Positions 10,681-22,211 of a stretch of 64,000 nt of DNA are shown here, piece after piece. Both the position numbers and the translations under genes were made by a program. A model generated the notes under the pieces. It was not told the DNA's origin and ran no database searches. It saw only the letters and a program-made list of their open reading frames with translations. This DNA comes from Tenebrio molitor (Eukaryota; Arthropoda; Insecta; Coleoptera; Tenebrionidae), in the NCBI RefSeq assembly GCF_963966145.1, contig NC_091050.1, positions 7,998,001-8,062,000 of the forward strand, read 5' to 3'. Numbering within the stretch: position 1 is the first letter of the stretch; the number at the start of each line of letters is the position of its first letter.

Positions 10681-11121
10681 ATGAGCTGAAACTCGGAAAA
10701 GGGGCACGCACGAATTAAGACAATGAACACGCCGAAAAGCTTTTTCCTACGAAACAAAACTTTTTTTACATTTGTCATAAAAACGGCAACATAATAATAG
10801 TAATTAAGTCAGCTCTCTTAATAAAAATTACTTACTCATCAGCTCAGCTAGTTTGGAACGTGTATTCTCATTTACAGTTCATCTCCTTAAAATAAAATTT
10901 GTCATTGGGCCAAAATGTACCGTGCTACTTCAGCTGCAAAAAAAAATACTAATCTGAAAGTAAAAGTCCACGTACACATTTTCATTTTTTTTAAGATAAA
11001 ATGGGACACCCAAAACGTAACACTTCATTTCAATTTACATCGCTGAAAAACAAAGTTACCGCTCTAGTCGCTGTGAAATAAAATCAAAGTTAGACAAAAC
11101 ACTAATTTTATCCATAACTTT
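10681..11121. other. Spacer downstream of RpL4
   Basis: No coding feature was seen. It lies between the RpL4 poly(A) signal and the array of broken exon copies. Confidence 0.5.
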
Positions 11122-11127
11122 TTTATT
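11122..11127 (-). terminator. Poly(A) signal AATAAA for RpL4
   Basis: The minus-strand hexamer lies about 70 nt after the stop codon, in an A/T-rich stretch. Confidence 0.55.
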
Positions 11128-11196
11128 TTTAATTACAAATACACCAGGATTATTGTAGTCCAAATATAAAATTATATAAGAACTATACTAATCCCA

Positions 11197-13324
11197 TTAT
11201 TTTTTAGCAGGAGCTTTCTTTACTTTCTTTGTGCCAGCCTTCGACTTCAGGATGGCTTGTCTCCTTCTTGCCTGCAATTTTGCAGACCTTATTGCCGGTG
11301 CAGTATCGGGAAGAGTTATCTGAAAAAAAGAACAAAAACATTTATTACCATTTGACAACTATTTCCAAAAAAATTTTTAGAAATAATTCAGTCAGAACAT
11401 TTCAGGAGAATCATTAGTGTATCATAAACACAGACCAAGGAAAAGTGTTTTTCATCATGAATCTTGATAAAACTCGTAGATATTCAATTGCAATATGTAC
11501 TCACTTTCCTCTTTTTGGCCAACAATTCATCTCTACCCATTTGACGTTTTTGAGACGACAAAATGGCCTCGCGTTTCAAAACTGCGGCGTACGGATTGAG
11601 ACGCAGAAGGGCCCTAGTGTTAGACAGTGGATTGAGGCGACGTACACGACGAACGACCTTCTTCCTGCAATAGAAATTATTTGTCAAGAGAATAATTTCC
11701 ATAAAGATGACAGAGCAGTAATAGTGTGTAAGTCAGGTGTCAACAGGTAATCATGGATTATCATAACCCAGTGCTCTTTCGAGTTTCATCATAAAATAAT
11801 AATTTATTTTAAAAATAAAAATAACGTACTGAGGCGCGCGCAAAACCTTCTTAATTTCATCAGCTTTGAGAAGACGGGCTAAATCGGTATTAGCCATTTT
11901 GGGTTGGGGCAAGTTGTAACCCTTCTTCTCCGCAGAAGCGGTCTTCCAGCTTCCAAAGAGCTTGTCAAGTCTCTGGAAGGCGGACTCGGTCCAGATGACG
12001 AAACGCCCAACGTGACCACCAGGAGCCAACTTCAAAAGGCTCAATTTTTCGACACTGATTAGATCAATGCCTGGGATGTTGCGGAATGCGCGGCGTAAGC
12101 CTTGATCCTTGTGGTAAACAACCAAAGGACCTCTGCGTTGGATGCGCCTTCTGTTGCGCATCTTACCTTTGCCAGCGCGGAAGCGTTGACTCTTGTAAAC
12201 CTATTACAGATTGACACAAAACAATTAATTTAGTCATCACCAAATTCATACTGTTTTGAAAAATGCCCACTATCAGCATCTTTAAATTACAATCAAGGCA
12301 TTCAGAACGCTGGGATTGGTATCTCATCACGCAAAATTTCGTAACACACAAGAAGCTAAATCTTTAAGGGATTAATATACCTTTTGGATGTCAGCCCAGG
12401 CTTTGATGCGTCTCAGGAACTGCACGGCTTGCTTGGTCTTGCTGAGTTCTTGGACCTTGTCCGAGACAACCAACGGCAACTCGGGGATCTGATCGATGAC
12501 ATGTCCCTTGCTCATCACCAAAGCTGGCACGCCACTGGCCGCCACGGCGGAAGCCAGAGCGTACCGGCGCTGATTGACGTTGACACGTCTGTGCCAACGG
12601 CGCCATGGTTTGGTGGGAGCAAACATGCGCCCTCCGCGACACATGTTCCCGAAAGCACCCTGACCAGAGCGATGGGTGCCCCCGCCGCGAACGCGAGGGA
12701 TACGCGCCACGGCACGGCCAGTGCCCCATGACTCAGCCGAAGTCTGGTGACCTTTAGGGGTTCATTAAGACCATGAAACATGTAATTTTATGGTACGCAC
12801 CAGCTTTGTCGCTAACGCAATAGGCCTGGCGATGGTTCATCGACATTTGTTGGTGCACGAAGTTGACAACATCGGGTCTGATTGGGGCTTTGAAAACTGC
12901 AGGCAACGCGACTGTCTCTCCCTTTACCTCTTCCGACTTTTCATTGTACACGCTCACCAAGGGGCGCGCCGCGGCCAACGACTAAAACAACGTGCACTCT
13001 CTAATTAAAAATAATCCCATTCGCGCGACGGTAAATGCAGAAATGGGGTAAACAGCGCTTTTGAATGGTAGATACATCAGTAAAGATCAGAAACACGGAC
13101 CAAAAGCAAATCATCATTATCTAATTGAAATATATTTACAGTTCAAGCAAGATAATTTTGTTTACTGAGAGGAATAATGTGAAAATTTCGTCGACACGTG
13201 GTCGCTGCATATTTTTCCAAAAATTGGTGAAAGTGCGTCTTTGTTCTATATAAAATTAAATAAATGTGTACAGCAAAACATTCTTAAAAAGCACCCAATT
13301 AAATTAAATAAACATATTTACCAT
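11197..13324 (-). CDS. RpL4: Ribosomal protein L4 (uL4)
   Basis: Six exons on the minus strand: 13324-13322 (ATG alone), 12981-12801, 12751-12381, 12200-11830, 11664-11505, 11319-11197. They give 402 residues, the usual insect length. The protein starts MSLAAARPLVSVYNEK, as in fly L4 (MSLxxARPLVSVY), and has the conserved loop segment RGGGTHRSGQGAFGNMCRGG, which in L4 reaches into the exit tunnel. It ends in a lysine-rich tail (KKVKKAPAKK). It is a structural protein of the large ribosomal subunit. Codon use is visibly more GC-rich than in its neighbours, as expected for a highly expressed gene. The start is fixed by the ATG lying at the very end of exon 1. A pyrimidine-rich start site, an intronic U18 snoRNA and downstream partial duplicates are listed separately. 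Confidence 0.98.
11733..11792 (-). ncRNA. Possible C/D-box snoRNA in RpL4 intron 4
   Basis: The minus strand has a C-box-like ATGATGA (11792-11786) and a D-box CTGA (11736-11733) about 60 nt apart. The conserved stretch GGGTTATGATAATCC lies between them. The same sequence is kept in the duplicated intron near 10490-10550. No good terminal stem or known rRNA target was recognised, so duplication alone may explain the conservation. Confidence 0.28.
12273..12330 (-). ncRNA. Possible C/D-box snoRNA in RpL4 intron 3
   Basis: A C box GTGATGA (12330-12324) is followed by an 18-nt potential guide and CTGA (12305-12302), then by a second CTGA (12276-12273). The box order is right but no terminal stem is evident and the rRNA target is unknown to me. 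Confidence 0.28.
13069..13123 (-). ncRNA. snoRNA:U18: U18 C/D-box snoRNA in RpL4 intron 1
   Basis: The minus strand carries box C (ATGATGA), the U18 guide TTGGTCCGTGTTT directly before a CTGA box, and a second CTGA. The ends form a TAGATA/TATCTA terminal stem. The guide is complementary to the nearly universal large-subunit rRNA segment AAACACGGACCAA, where U18 directs 2'-O-methylation. Vertebrate U18 copies also sit in RPL4 introns, which supports the call. The 55-nt length is short: only six nucleotides separate the two CTGA boxes, so the second guide region is essentially lost. Confidence 0.82.
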
Positions 13325-13387
13325 TTTCCTTAAAACTTAAACTATTTTTCACTTTATCTCACACATCAAGCGAACACAACGTCCGCC

Positions 13388-13406
13388 ATACAAAAGGAAG
13401 TGGCCC
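13388..13406 (-). promoter_or_regulatory. 5' TOP-type start site of RpL4
   Basis: On the minus strand CACTTCCTTTTGTATGGCGG lies about 75 nt upstream of the ATG. A C followed by an uninterrupted pyrimidine run is the hallmark of terminal-oligopyrimidine mRNAs of ribosomal proteins. It suggests transcription starts near 13400 and that translation responds to TOR/LARP1 signalling (family knowledge). No TATA box is seen. Confidence 0.5.
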
Positions 13407-14373
13407 GCTTCAGTCGGTAAAGAAGCTAGCCGCTCAAACTCAAAGACGTCCATTTCCTAATCCTAAGCATTGGCGGTACATTTGAAATAACAAATGTTCA
13501 AGCTTGTTTTCCCAATTAAAACTTTCTCTTTACATAACGCAACCAGCCGTAAAGAGAAATTTCTATCAAAGTATTAACTAAACTTGCAGTTATTCTGCGT
13601 CTGTCAACAGTAAGTAGAAAATTAAAACTAATTATTGTAGCTGATTCCATAATAACTTAATTTCTGCTAACATTTTCGCTTAATGTTATTCTACAATTGC
13701 GTCACGATTTTAGTAGATGGAAAATTTAGTGTAAGTTAATTTTCCTTCGTTGCAGTGATTGATTTTCTGATTAAATAAGTTTTAAAAATGAATTAAGTAA
13801 AGTACCAATAAAATAATTATTACTTTTAGAATGTCAAGAAACATGGGCTGATTTCCAGTAGAAACGTAATGTTTGTTGTTCACATATTGATTGAATGTTG
13901 GCTATTATAATAAATTTTGTATGAAATTTTTCTTATGCTGTTTATATTTTAGCGCCATAATTCGTTTACGCCGTTTACGGTCCCATGAAATAATAAATGA
14001 TTCCAATTAACAGTTGTGTATTTTGTATTATTTTGGGAAAACATGACCTGAATTGAAAATTAACCGGTACGGCCCTGATGTTGCACAGTCGGCGGGTTGG
14101 CGGGTACATTTTGACAAAATGCAACTCGTGAATTTCTGAAAGGGAATTTCTGATAACATTGTCCTTCTGTTGATCCTAGAGTCAGAAAAATTAGAGCATA
14201 ATGAAACTTTAATTTCGACGAAGAAGGACGGAAAATGCCTCTATATAACTGTAAACAGATTAGTTGTTAAAACGCCTTGCCAGTTGCCACATGCGCAAGC
14301 AGAACCAATTCGAAGTAGTATTGAAGTTGTCAAATTTATTACACGTCGTCTAATTTTTAGTAAATAATATAAA
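13407..14373. promoter_or_regulatory. Divergent spacer between RpL4 and Sec63
   Basis: About 1 kb of AT-rich DNA between two genes transcribed away from each other. It must contain the Sec63 promoter and part of that of RpL4. A short open frame just before Sec63 (14170-14367) has no protein character I recognise. No repeats or specific factor sites were found. Confidence 0.4.
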
Positions 14374-17300
14374 ATGGGGCAAAAATTCCAATATGATGAA
14401 AGTGGCTCAACGTTTTTCTACTTCTTATTATCGTTTTTAGCATTAATTTTAGTCCCAACAACGGTATACTTTTGGCCAAGAGAAAAAAAGAGAGGTTAGA
14501 AAGAAATCTTTTAAAATTTTTTGCACGCCTTTAAATGAAGTACCACGTGAAAAAACTACATAGTGTTGCGTCGTTCCCCATTTTACGATTTATGACAATA
14601 ATTTTTTTAGACCCTGAGGAAGAAAACAAACAATGTCGATGCCCCCCATGCATCAAAAAAAGAGAATTTCAGAGGAACGCAGACCCGTGGAAGCGTTCCA
14701 AGAATCTTATAATCAAACTAGTCCTAGGAGTTGGATGGATTGCGTTCTTTTTATTAGCATACAAAGTGTCCCAGTTTGATTATGAACTGGCAAATTTTGA
14801 CCCTTATGAGATATTGGGGATACCACTGGGGGCTAGTCAGGGTGAAATAAAAAAAGCGTACAGAAGACTCTCTCTCATACTTCATCCAGATAAGGATACA
14901 GGTAATGAAAAAGAGTTCATGAAACTGTCAAAAGCGTACCAGGCGTTAACTGATGATGAAGCGCGAAAAAATTGGGAAAAATATGGCAATCCTGATGGGC
15001 CAGGTGCCATGAGTTTTGGAATAGCATTACCATCATGGATTGTAGAAAAAGAAAATAGCGTGTGGGTGTTGGGTCTTTATGGACTTGTCTTCATGGTGGC
15101 TCTTCCAATTGTTGTAAGTTTTCACACCAAGAATAGGTTGAAAGTAACTGAATTGAAACTGTCAAAGTACCTGAGCCACGTGATTAATTTAAGCCAATCA
15201 GATATTGAATTTTCATATGCCGACAGCGGTTGGCTTACGTAAGTCACGTGACTGTCCAGAGTGAGTCACTACGTTGTCTTTGAAACAGCGTTACAGTAAT
15301 AGACTGAATGTGTTTATAAATTCTCATAAGAACCAAAAAAAAAAGTATAAAAAGTCAGGAAGTTGTAACTACATTTTTAAAAAATATATAATGTGTAGGT
15401 TGGTACCTGGTGGTACCGAAGCATCAAGTTTACTGATCAAGTGTTGCTGGACACAACTCAAATGTATTACTTCTTTTTCCACAAAACTCCCAGTATGGTG
15501 CTCAAGCGCGTAATCATGATCCTAGCGGCCAGTTTAGAATTTAATAAAAAACATAATTCTGAAATAGTGGAGAGACTGTCGGATAACGAAGAAGTCCCTC
15601 AATTAATAAAGAAGTTGCCAAACTTAAGTGAAAAAAATAAGGAGGCGCCGTTGTGTTACACCTACAGTATTAAGGCTCGTGCTATAATTCATGCTCATTT
15701 ATCTCGCATACCTTTAAATCCCGACACTCTAGAAGAAGACAGACGCTACATAATATCAAAGTGTCCGTATTTAATCCAGGAGCAGGTCAACTGTGTCAAT
15801 CAGCTCATAGTCCTAGCTTACAATCGCAGAAGTAAATATTTTTTGATTCGAGATCCTATCAGTTAAATTTATTTCTGCATTTTTATAGTACAAAGATTAC
15901 CGACTATTGAAACAATAGAAAATTGTATGAAGTTATGTCCTATGATTGTCCAGGGGTTGTGGGAGTTTAAGTCACCGTTGCTGCAATTGCCGTACATCAA
16001 CGAGGATAATTTAAAATACTTTTTGAACAAGAAAAAATCAATCAAATCGCTACAGCAATTTGCGCAACTAAAAGGAGAAGAGCGGAGAAGTATATTGAGA
16101 AATTTGAATGATGAGGAGTACGATGACGTCATGAAAGTGCTAGGGAATATGCCTTACATCGATTTCCAAGTGAAATATGAAGGTAAGTAATAAAAAGTAA
16201 TGTTTCAAGAGTGTCGATAAACGCTTTAATTAACAATGTACCTTATCGAAATAACAATTGCGAAATAAAAATCGAACTAAAACGGTGAAAAATTTACAGC
16301 AAAAAACTTGTTAAATTTGTTTTTGTCAATATGATTCAACGATTCAAGTTTTCACACGTATTGTACAGTGCAACCATATTAATTTATTTATTATTCTATG
16401 ATTACGAATTTAGGAAATGCCGAATAATGACAACACTAAATTCAATTTAAATCTAAAAGTCGGAAGTTTATAATTTAAAAAACTTGTACATTCATAGTTG
16501 CTCATTAACCAATAAAAACTGCACACCTCATATCCGTTTTATAAGAGACAGCGGTAATTCACCAGGTGGTTTCTTTTTCTGTTGCGTTACAAATGAAAAT
16601 AGCTTTAGGATTTTAAATGCTTGCTAATGGATCATTTGCATTTCTTTTTTTTTTCTTTCGCAAATTTGAAAAAAAAAACAGAAAAGAAGTTCTGTAAAAG
16701 ATGTGAAATAATGCTAATGACAGCGCACGAATATTGAATAACGCTTTTCGTGTTTGTTTGGGCAGTCTTAATAAAATAAATGTGTGAAATTGATCTTGTC
16801 TGTTCTTTTTATTAAAAATAGAGGTTATAAGACCGCGAAAAGGTAACTCATACAAAGTGTAAGATTAATCACTTCAGTTGATAGAAGTATTATACAAGGT
16901 GCAAAAGAAACTGTCGAAACGTCTTTGAATAATTCAGAAAGAACAGCGAATGAAAAGTTGAGGAAGATTTTATTAAATACGAAGTTATCGAGGGTGAAAT
17001 TATGTTGTTTACTGTAAAAATCTAGGAAAAAAGGATCGATGAAATAACTTTTTATACTTATTCCCCTCAATCAATTACATCGTAAGTTCTACATCCTAAC
17101 TGTTCGTAACTGGTCGGAAATTATCTGTGTTTGAAATTACATTTTGTTCATCAAAGCTAATTACATAATGAGCACAAATTTCATAATAAATCGATTCAAC
17201 ATTATCGTGTTAATTATTTCACTGACTGACCTTTTCTCTCACGAAACCTCTTTTTGGACGCAAAATCTCTTAACTGTGAATTACCCTGCCAGCTGATCTT

Positions 17301-18495
17301 TCCAGATGATTGTAAAGCACCAAGTAAAACATTTTGTTTGCCAAAACAAAGATTTGACAAATTGGACATATGTATTTAACTATAAAAATGTGGACCTCCA
17401 AAACATAATCGAAATTTGCACAATGTCATTACTCTACTTTAATTAAACATAAAAGAACTTGAGGATTAAGTTGTAACATCTTTGATATAGTATTGTGCCC
17501 TTGTGTTTGAGTAAGTTTCTGTTTTCAGTAATGGATGACGAAAACCCAACGGAGGTTACCACCGGAGCCATCGTGACTGTGATCGTAACTTTAACTCGTA
17601 GAAACATGAGCACCTTGTTTGGTGACGACACCGTCAAGGACAACAATTTAATTGCCGAAAACGGTGTTGAGGGTGAAACCCCCAAGGAAGCCATCGGTGA
17701 TGCGGAACCGCAGAATCTTGGTCCAGTCGTGAAACGTCCAGCGTGGCTGAAACAGAAACGTGGTGGGGGCAAAAAGAGTAAAAAGACCACCAAACAACCG
17801 AAAGCAGTCACCGGTCCCAAATCCAAAGTAGAAGAATCACCTGTTCCATCTTCTGATAAGAAGAAACCCAAAGAAGAAAAACCCGAAAAAGAAACGAAGA
17901 AAGACGAGGAGAGCGAAGAGTCGGAAGTGAGCGATGCTGAAACTAATGATAAATCGTCGGAAGAGGACAGTCTGCAGAAATTGAACAATGAAGATGATGA
18001 TCAGGAGTGGGAGAAGTTCAAAAAATTGCACGAAAGGGAGAAGGCGTTACACAGGAAATCAATGAATTCTCATCCAGTACACTGTCCCTACTTCCCCAAT
18101 GACAAGCAAGAGTATTGGTGGACGTACATATGCGATAGGAAATCGAAGACGCTTTTAACAGTGCCTCATTACGTCACCAGCTTAGTAGACCAAGAATTGG
18201 TGCATTTAAAAGTAATTGATTTTCCCGTTTGAAAATAACAATTAAGTTTTTTTTTTTTTAGTTTACAGCGCCTAACTGGCTAGGAGTTTACACTTTTACG
18301 GTGTGTTTAAGATCAGACTCTTTTATAGGATTTGATCAACAAAAAGATATCAAATTGGACGTGAAAAAAGCTCCAGATGAAATCGTAGAACATCCTCAGT
18401 GGGAAGACTTGGAGGAAGAGGAAGATTCAGCCAAAGAAGACGCCCATGAATCGGAATACACCACAGATGAAGATTTATCAGAAGATAACGACTGA
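14374..18495 (+). CDS. Sec63: Sec63, ER translocon J-domain membrane protein
   Basis: Six exons: 14374-14494, 14611-15113, 15399-15831, 15889-16182, 17529-18211, 18262-18495. They encode 755 residues (human 760). It starts with GQKFQYDESGSTFFYF and a membrane helix (about 13-34). Two more helices lie near 72-92 and 190-210, with the lumenal J domain between them (about 104-166); its HPD motif is at 132-134 and recruits the Hsp70 BiP. SFGIALPSWIV and GTWWYRS follow as in other Sec63 proteins. The cytosolic Brl region comes next, interrupted by a charged Lys/Glu-rich insert, and the acidic tail (DLEEEEDSAKED) ends the protein. Sec63 works with Sec61 and Sec62 in post-translational import into the ER. 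A short CRCPPC motif at 49-54 is unusual for the family as I know it. Intron 4 (1.35 kb) has no recognisable content. Confidence 0.97.
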
Positions 18496-19394
18496 TTTAT
18501 ACAACGCAATCAAAGAAAGACTTAGAGATAGCATTTATGTTGTGTTAATAATTAATTCTGATCATCTAACAGAACTCTACATTATTTTCACAATTATAAA
18601 TAACGTGGTACTGGGTCACTTGTATTTATATTTGTATGAAAAAATTTAAATAATTATCGTGGTTTCATCGCCTTTTTGATCCCCACACTTGGAATATTTT
18701 ACACAATCGTAATTTTTTTCCCGTTAAGTTAGACAACGTTAAGTCAGTCGACATCACTGACACATCTGTTTATTTAACGCAACTCAAAGTATTAGTTTTG
18801 AGCAGATGTTGCATGTTTCTGTTATATAATTTTTAATCAAAACAAATACTGATGACCTTGAATATGAATATTTTTAGTAGTTTTCATTTGCATTCATTAA
18901 GAATTTGTCAATTAAAAAATTATCATTTATGCAATTAGTTCTACCCAAAAAACCGTACGCTTGAAAAAACAATCGCATAAGATTAATCGACCTAACAGTT
19001 CATTTTACGCAAATGTGTTGGAAGTATTTTATGAGGGATAATTAGTAAGCGCACTGGTTTCTTACGTAACTTATATTACTTATTATTCAACATAAAACAA
19101 CAAGTACAATTTAATTGTTGCCGATATGTTTTCATCAACAAATTAGAGTACCGTAAAATAAATTTCTATCAGATATCCATACAATTAATGAGACACACAT
19201 ACTTTAAAAAAATGAATATAAATTAAAACAATATAAAATACATCTCAAATATGGCAATGGAAAGTAATATTGTGCACTTGCCGCGCAAGAATCGTAAATA
19301 CTTCACGATAAAAAAATTGTAAATTACAGTTACATGTACAGTCGACGGTGAAATGTCCGTCCATTAAAATAAATTTTACTACTACGTGGTCTAA
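18496..19394. other. Convergent spacer between Sec63 and CycB3
   Basis: 3' flanks of two converging genes. It is AT-rich and no RNA gene or repeat structure was recognised. No canonical AATAAA lies close behind the Sec63 stop. Confidence 0.5.
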
Positions 19395-21140
19395 TTAAAA
19401 CAGTTCTTCGTTTCTTATAAGTGGTGTTTTGGCAACTTCAAAGAATATTTTATGCGAATATTTATTTCGTACGGTCATCAATGGACTTTTTGGCTTTCTG
19501 TGTAGGCCATCATTTAGTAAAACGACGACACTCGATATATCCTCCAACTTGTAACCTGCAAGAAAAATTGTATTTTTTTTTCAGCACGAAAATTGTCAAC
19601 CACCTGAATAGAATTCTAAAGCGGGCGTCCACCCGACTGTTTTCTTCATTTTAAGCGCCAAGTAGAGTGCCGCGGCTGCCAGTTTTGAATCGCGCACGAC
19701 AACTGTGGCGTAATCCATTAGAGAATACTCCAAAACGAACCTAGCGAGAGTGAGAACAGGCATTGTAATTTTGGCACACTGAAACATATCCCGCTATAAA
19801 AAGGTAAAGGAGAGAATGAAAAATATCTACTCTAGCATATCTCCTGAGAAATCTGTAACTGAGGGGGATACCCAAGTTAAAATCACAGACTTTCAATAAA
19901 TTAATTTCCATACGGATGAGCTCCCGGCGGGTGTAGGCGCCGTCGCATATGTAGAGGAAGTCGTCGATAGCTGGCGGGATCCTTTCGTCGTATTTACTAG
20001 CAATGAACATCGAAGCGGCGCCTACTAACTGCAAAGTTTCTTTGCCGACAGTCATCCGGCTAAGGTACAAATCGACTAATTTGACTCCCAAGTATAGAGT
20101 TTCATGGTTCAGTTCAAAGCTCTCTTGTACTTCAACCATCCAGTCAACCAGCAGAGACCTCATCCAGCTAGTGAGGCAAACCTGTCTGTCAATGTAATTG
20201 GGTATTTCAAACATTGGCTGAAATTTCATTTGATTATTTTTAAGTAGCGCAGTGGGTCAAACTACCTCTCGGCTTTTCATATAGTTGAAGATGTCCATCG
20301 CGTAATGGGAAACCTGGAAGGTGTCGTCCCAATTTTCCTTGTCATAATCGGTGACACCCTCGGGGACTTCGTGGTTGCCTAAATTTAGTTTGGTTTGAAG
20401 CTCGTGCGTCACCAGTGAGACCACCGACAGATTCTTGATATCCTCTGGAGATTTTGGTTCTTTGGCTTTATTAGCGCTGGAACCAATTGAATCACTGCTA
20501 AAATGGTTCGCTCATTATACAAACACTGTTAATTCCAGTGTACTTACAGCTCTTCTAAAGCTGACGAATACAGAGACTCTTCAGTCTTTTCAAATTCATT
20601 GCTCAGTCTTGTCTTGATCCGAGCTACATTTGAGATTTCTTTGAGTGCTTCTTTTGGTTTCTGCGCCGTATGATTGGCGGCTACGTTCTTCACGGCCGCT
20701 CTGGTCACGATGCCATTAAGGCAAGGCGCTTGTGGGGGCGGCACGTTCTCGCTTTGTTTTGGCTTGGCTACAGTTTTAACTGAGGGGAGTGTTTTCATTT
20801 GTACAGTTGCTTTCTTGATGGGTTGTTTTGCAACGACTTTCTTTTTCTCGTCGAGTTTTTTCGCGTTGGTAATATCACACATTGCCGTTCGTTTGACATT
20901 TTCTTTAATTGGTGAAAAGTCGGCTTTTCGTTTTGGGCGCGTCTGTACAGTGGAAACTAACGATCGACTTCTGGTGGAAACTGTGACTATTGGATTCTTT
21001 TGATTCGTTCTAGTGATGCCTGTTACGGCCTTATTTAACTGTTTTAGGGGGGCCATAGCCGGGAGATTCTGAAATATCCCAGTGTTATGAATGAAGTTTG
21101 CATAGAGCAAACCTAAACCTACCTCATTCATAACTTTCAT
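19395..21140 (-). CDS. CycB3: Cyclin B3
   Basis: Six minus-strand exons: 21140-21123, 21068-20548, 20497-20266, 20217-19831, 19778-19604, 19555-19395. They give 497 residues. The N-terminus has a KEN box (61-63) and a destruction box RTAMCDITN (66-74), the signals for APC/C-driven destruction. The cyclin box starts near 260 with MRSLLVDWMVEVQ and continues with HETLYLGVKLVD, KYDERIPPAIDDFLYICD and YRFLRRYARC. FLYICD and FLRRYARC are typical of B3 rather than B1. The end, KYSHKIFFEVAKTPLI, also fits B3. Cyclin B3 pairs with Cdk1 and promotes anaphase and female meiosis. Intron 1 (21069-21122) is 54 nt without a stop; if retained it adds 18 residues after MKVMNE. A start at the internal MAPLK is also possible. 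Confidence 0.93.
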
Positions 21141-22211
21141 TTTAAATTAACGGGTAAATTTTCGTAGAGTTATTGCGTGTGTGAAAAGCTGATGAGATTC
21201 CTTGTGCAGAAGAAAAACAAAAAATTTAAGGTGAAAAAGTAAAGTGTGTTTCTAGATAGTGGTGATTACATCTACATTCAGTATTAGGTGTTAACTTGAC
21301 GCAAAAATGTTAGTTCACTGATAATAAAGGCTCTATAAGTAATGCGCTGTTCGATTATTCAATTTATAACATAAATTATTGGCATTCCATATCTCTAATC
21401 AGATAAATACAGGAACTACACCCTTCCTCTATACCTATGTTTTACCGCCTTTTTACCAAAACGATGCATTGCAGCGAAAAAACCTGCACAAAATAACTTG
21501 CCAAATCTCTACAAAATCCCTTAATATATAATAAATTCTAAAAAACTCGGTACAAAAACCTATGTGAAAAAAGTTAGTGTCGCCGCATCAAGATGTGAAA
21601 ATCGTTAGAGATGAATTAGAATCGTTAGTTCAGGCGTATTTTCTACTAGCATTTAAATAAACAACAATTAATGGGCACGTACCTGTTATAAAATGGTAAA
21701 TTTTTGCGTAGAAACTTGTAGAAAAATCTTGTAAAATTCACATGGAAAGTTCGTTGCTGTTTAAAGCTTGTTCGCTTTCAGTTGTTTTGAAACGTTTCAA
21801 CTGCTTAACTCTGATTGGTCAAAACTTGGACCTGGAGGGGGTAGATTAACGGTGGTAAATTTAAATGTATCGATTTTCAAATTATACAAGACCGTCGCAT
21901 TTGCAATATCAGCCAACAATTTTATTACTGTTGAGATGGAGCATTAAAATGTAAAAGATCCCGTAAACTCAAAAAGTTCGGCTCGTCAAAAAGAGAAAAT
22001 CAATCTAGATGTTTTGCAAGCAAAGAAGCAAACGCAGTGCGGCCATCTATGGGCAAGTTGACGAAGTGATCCGCATTTTTGGAATTTCGAATTTTGGTCT
22101 TGAAGTGCCGAGAAAAGCAAGTGTAAAACCTGTTGTCTTTTTTTAAACAGCACGTATGAATGATTATTTTTCAAATATTTTTGTACCTTTTTACCATCTA
22201 GAAACATCAAA
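21141..22211. promoter_or_regulatory. Bidirectional promoter region CycB3 / Pex1
   Basis: About 1.07 kb between two divergent start codons. Around 21785-21820 it contains a palindrome ttgaaacgtttcaa, with a CHR-type TTTGAA at 21786-21791, and a CCAAT box (ATTGG) at 21814-21818. In animals CHR plus CCAAT sites drive G2/M expression of cyclin B genes, so this pair may time CycB3. That function is inferred. No TATA box is obvious on either side. Confidence 0.4.

Noticed and set aside
12384..12731. Long plus-strand open frame of 115 codons
   Set aside because: It is the antisense shadow of GC-rich RpL4 exon 3; the minus-strand frame is unmistakably L4.
17443..17988. Minus-strand frame of 181 codons rich in Ser and Phe
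   Set aside because: Antisense of the Lys/Glu-rich part of Sec63 exon 5, which produces such composition mechanically.
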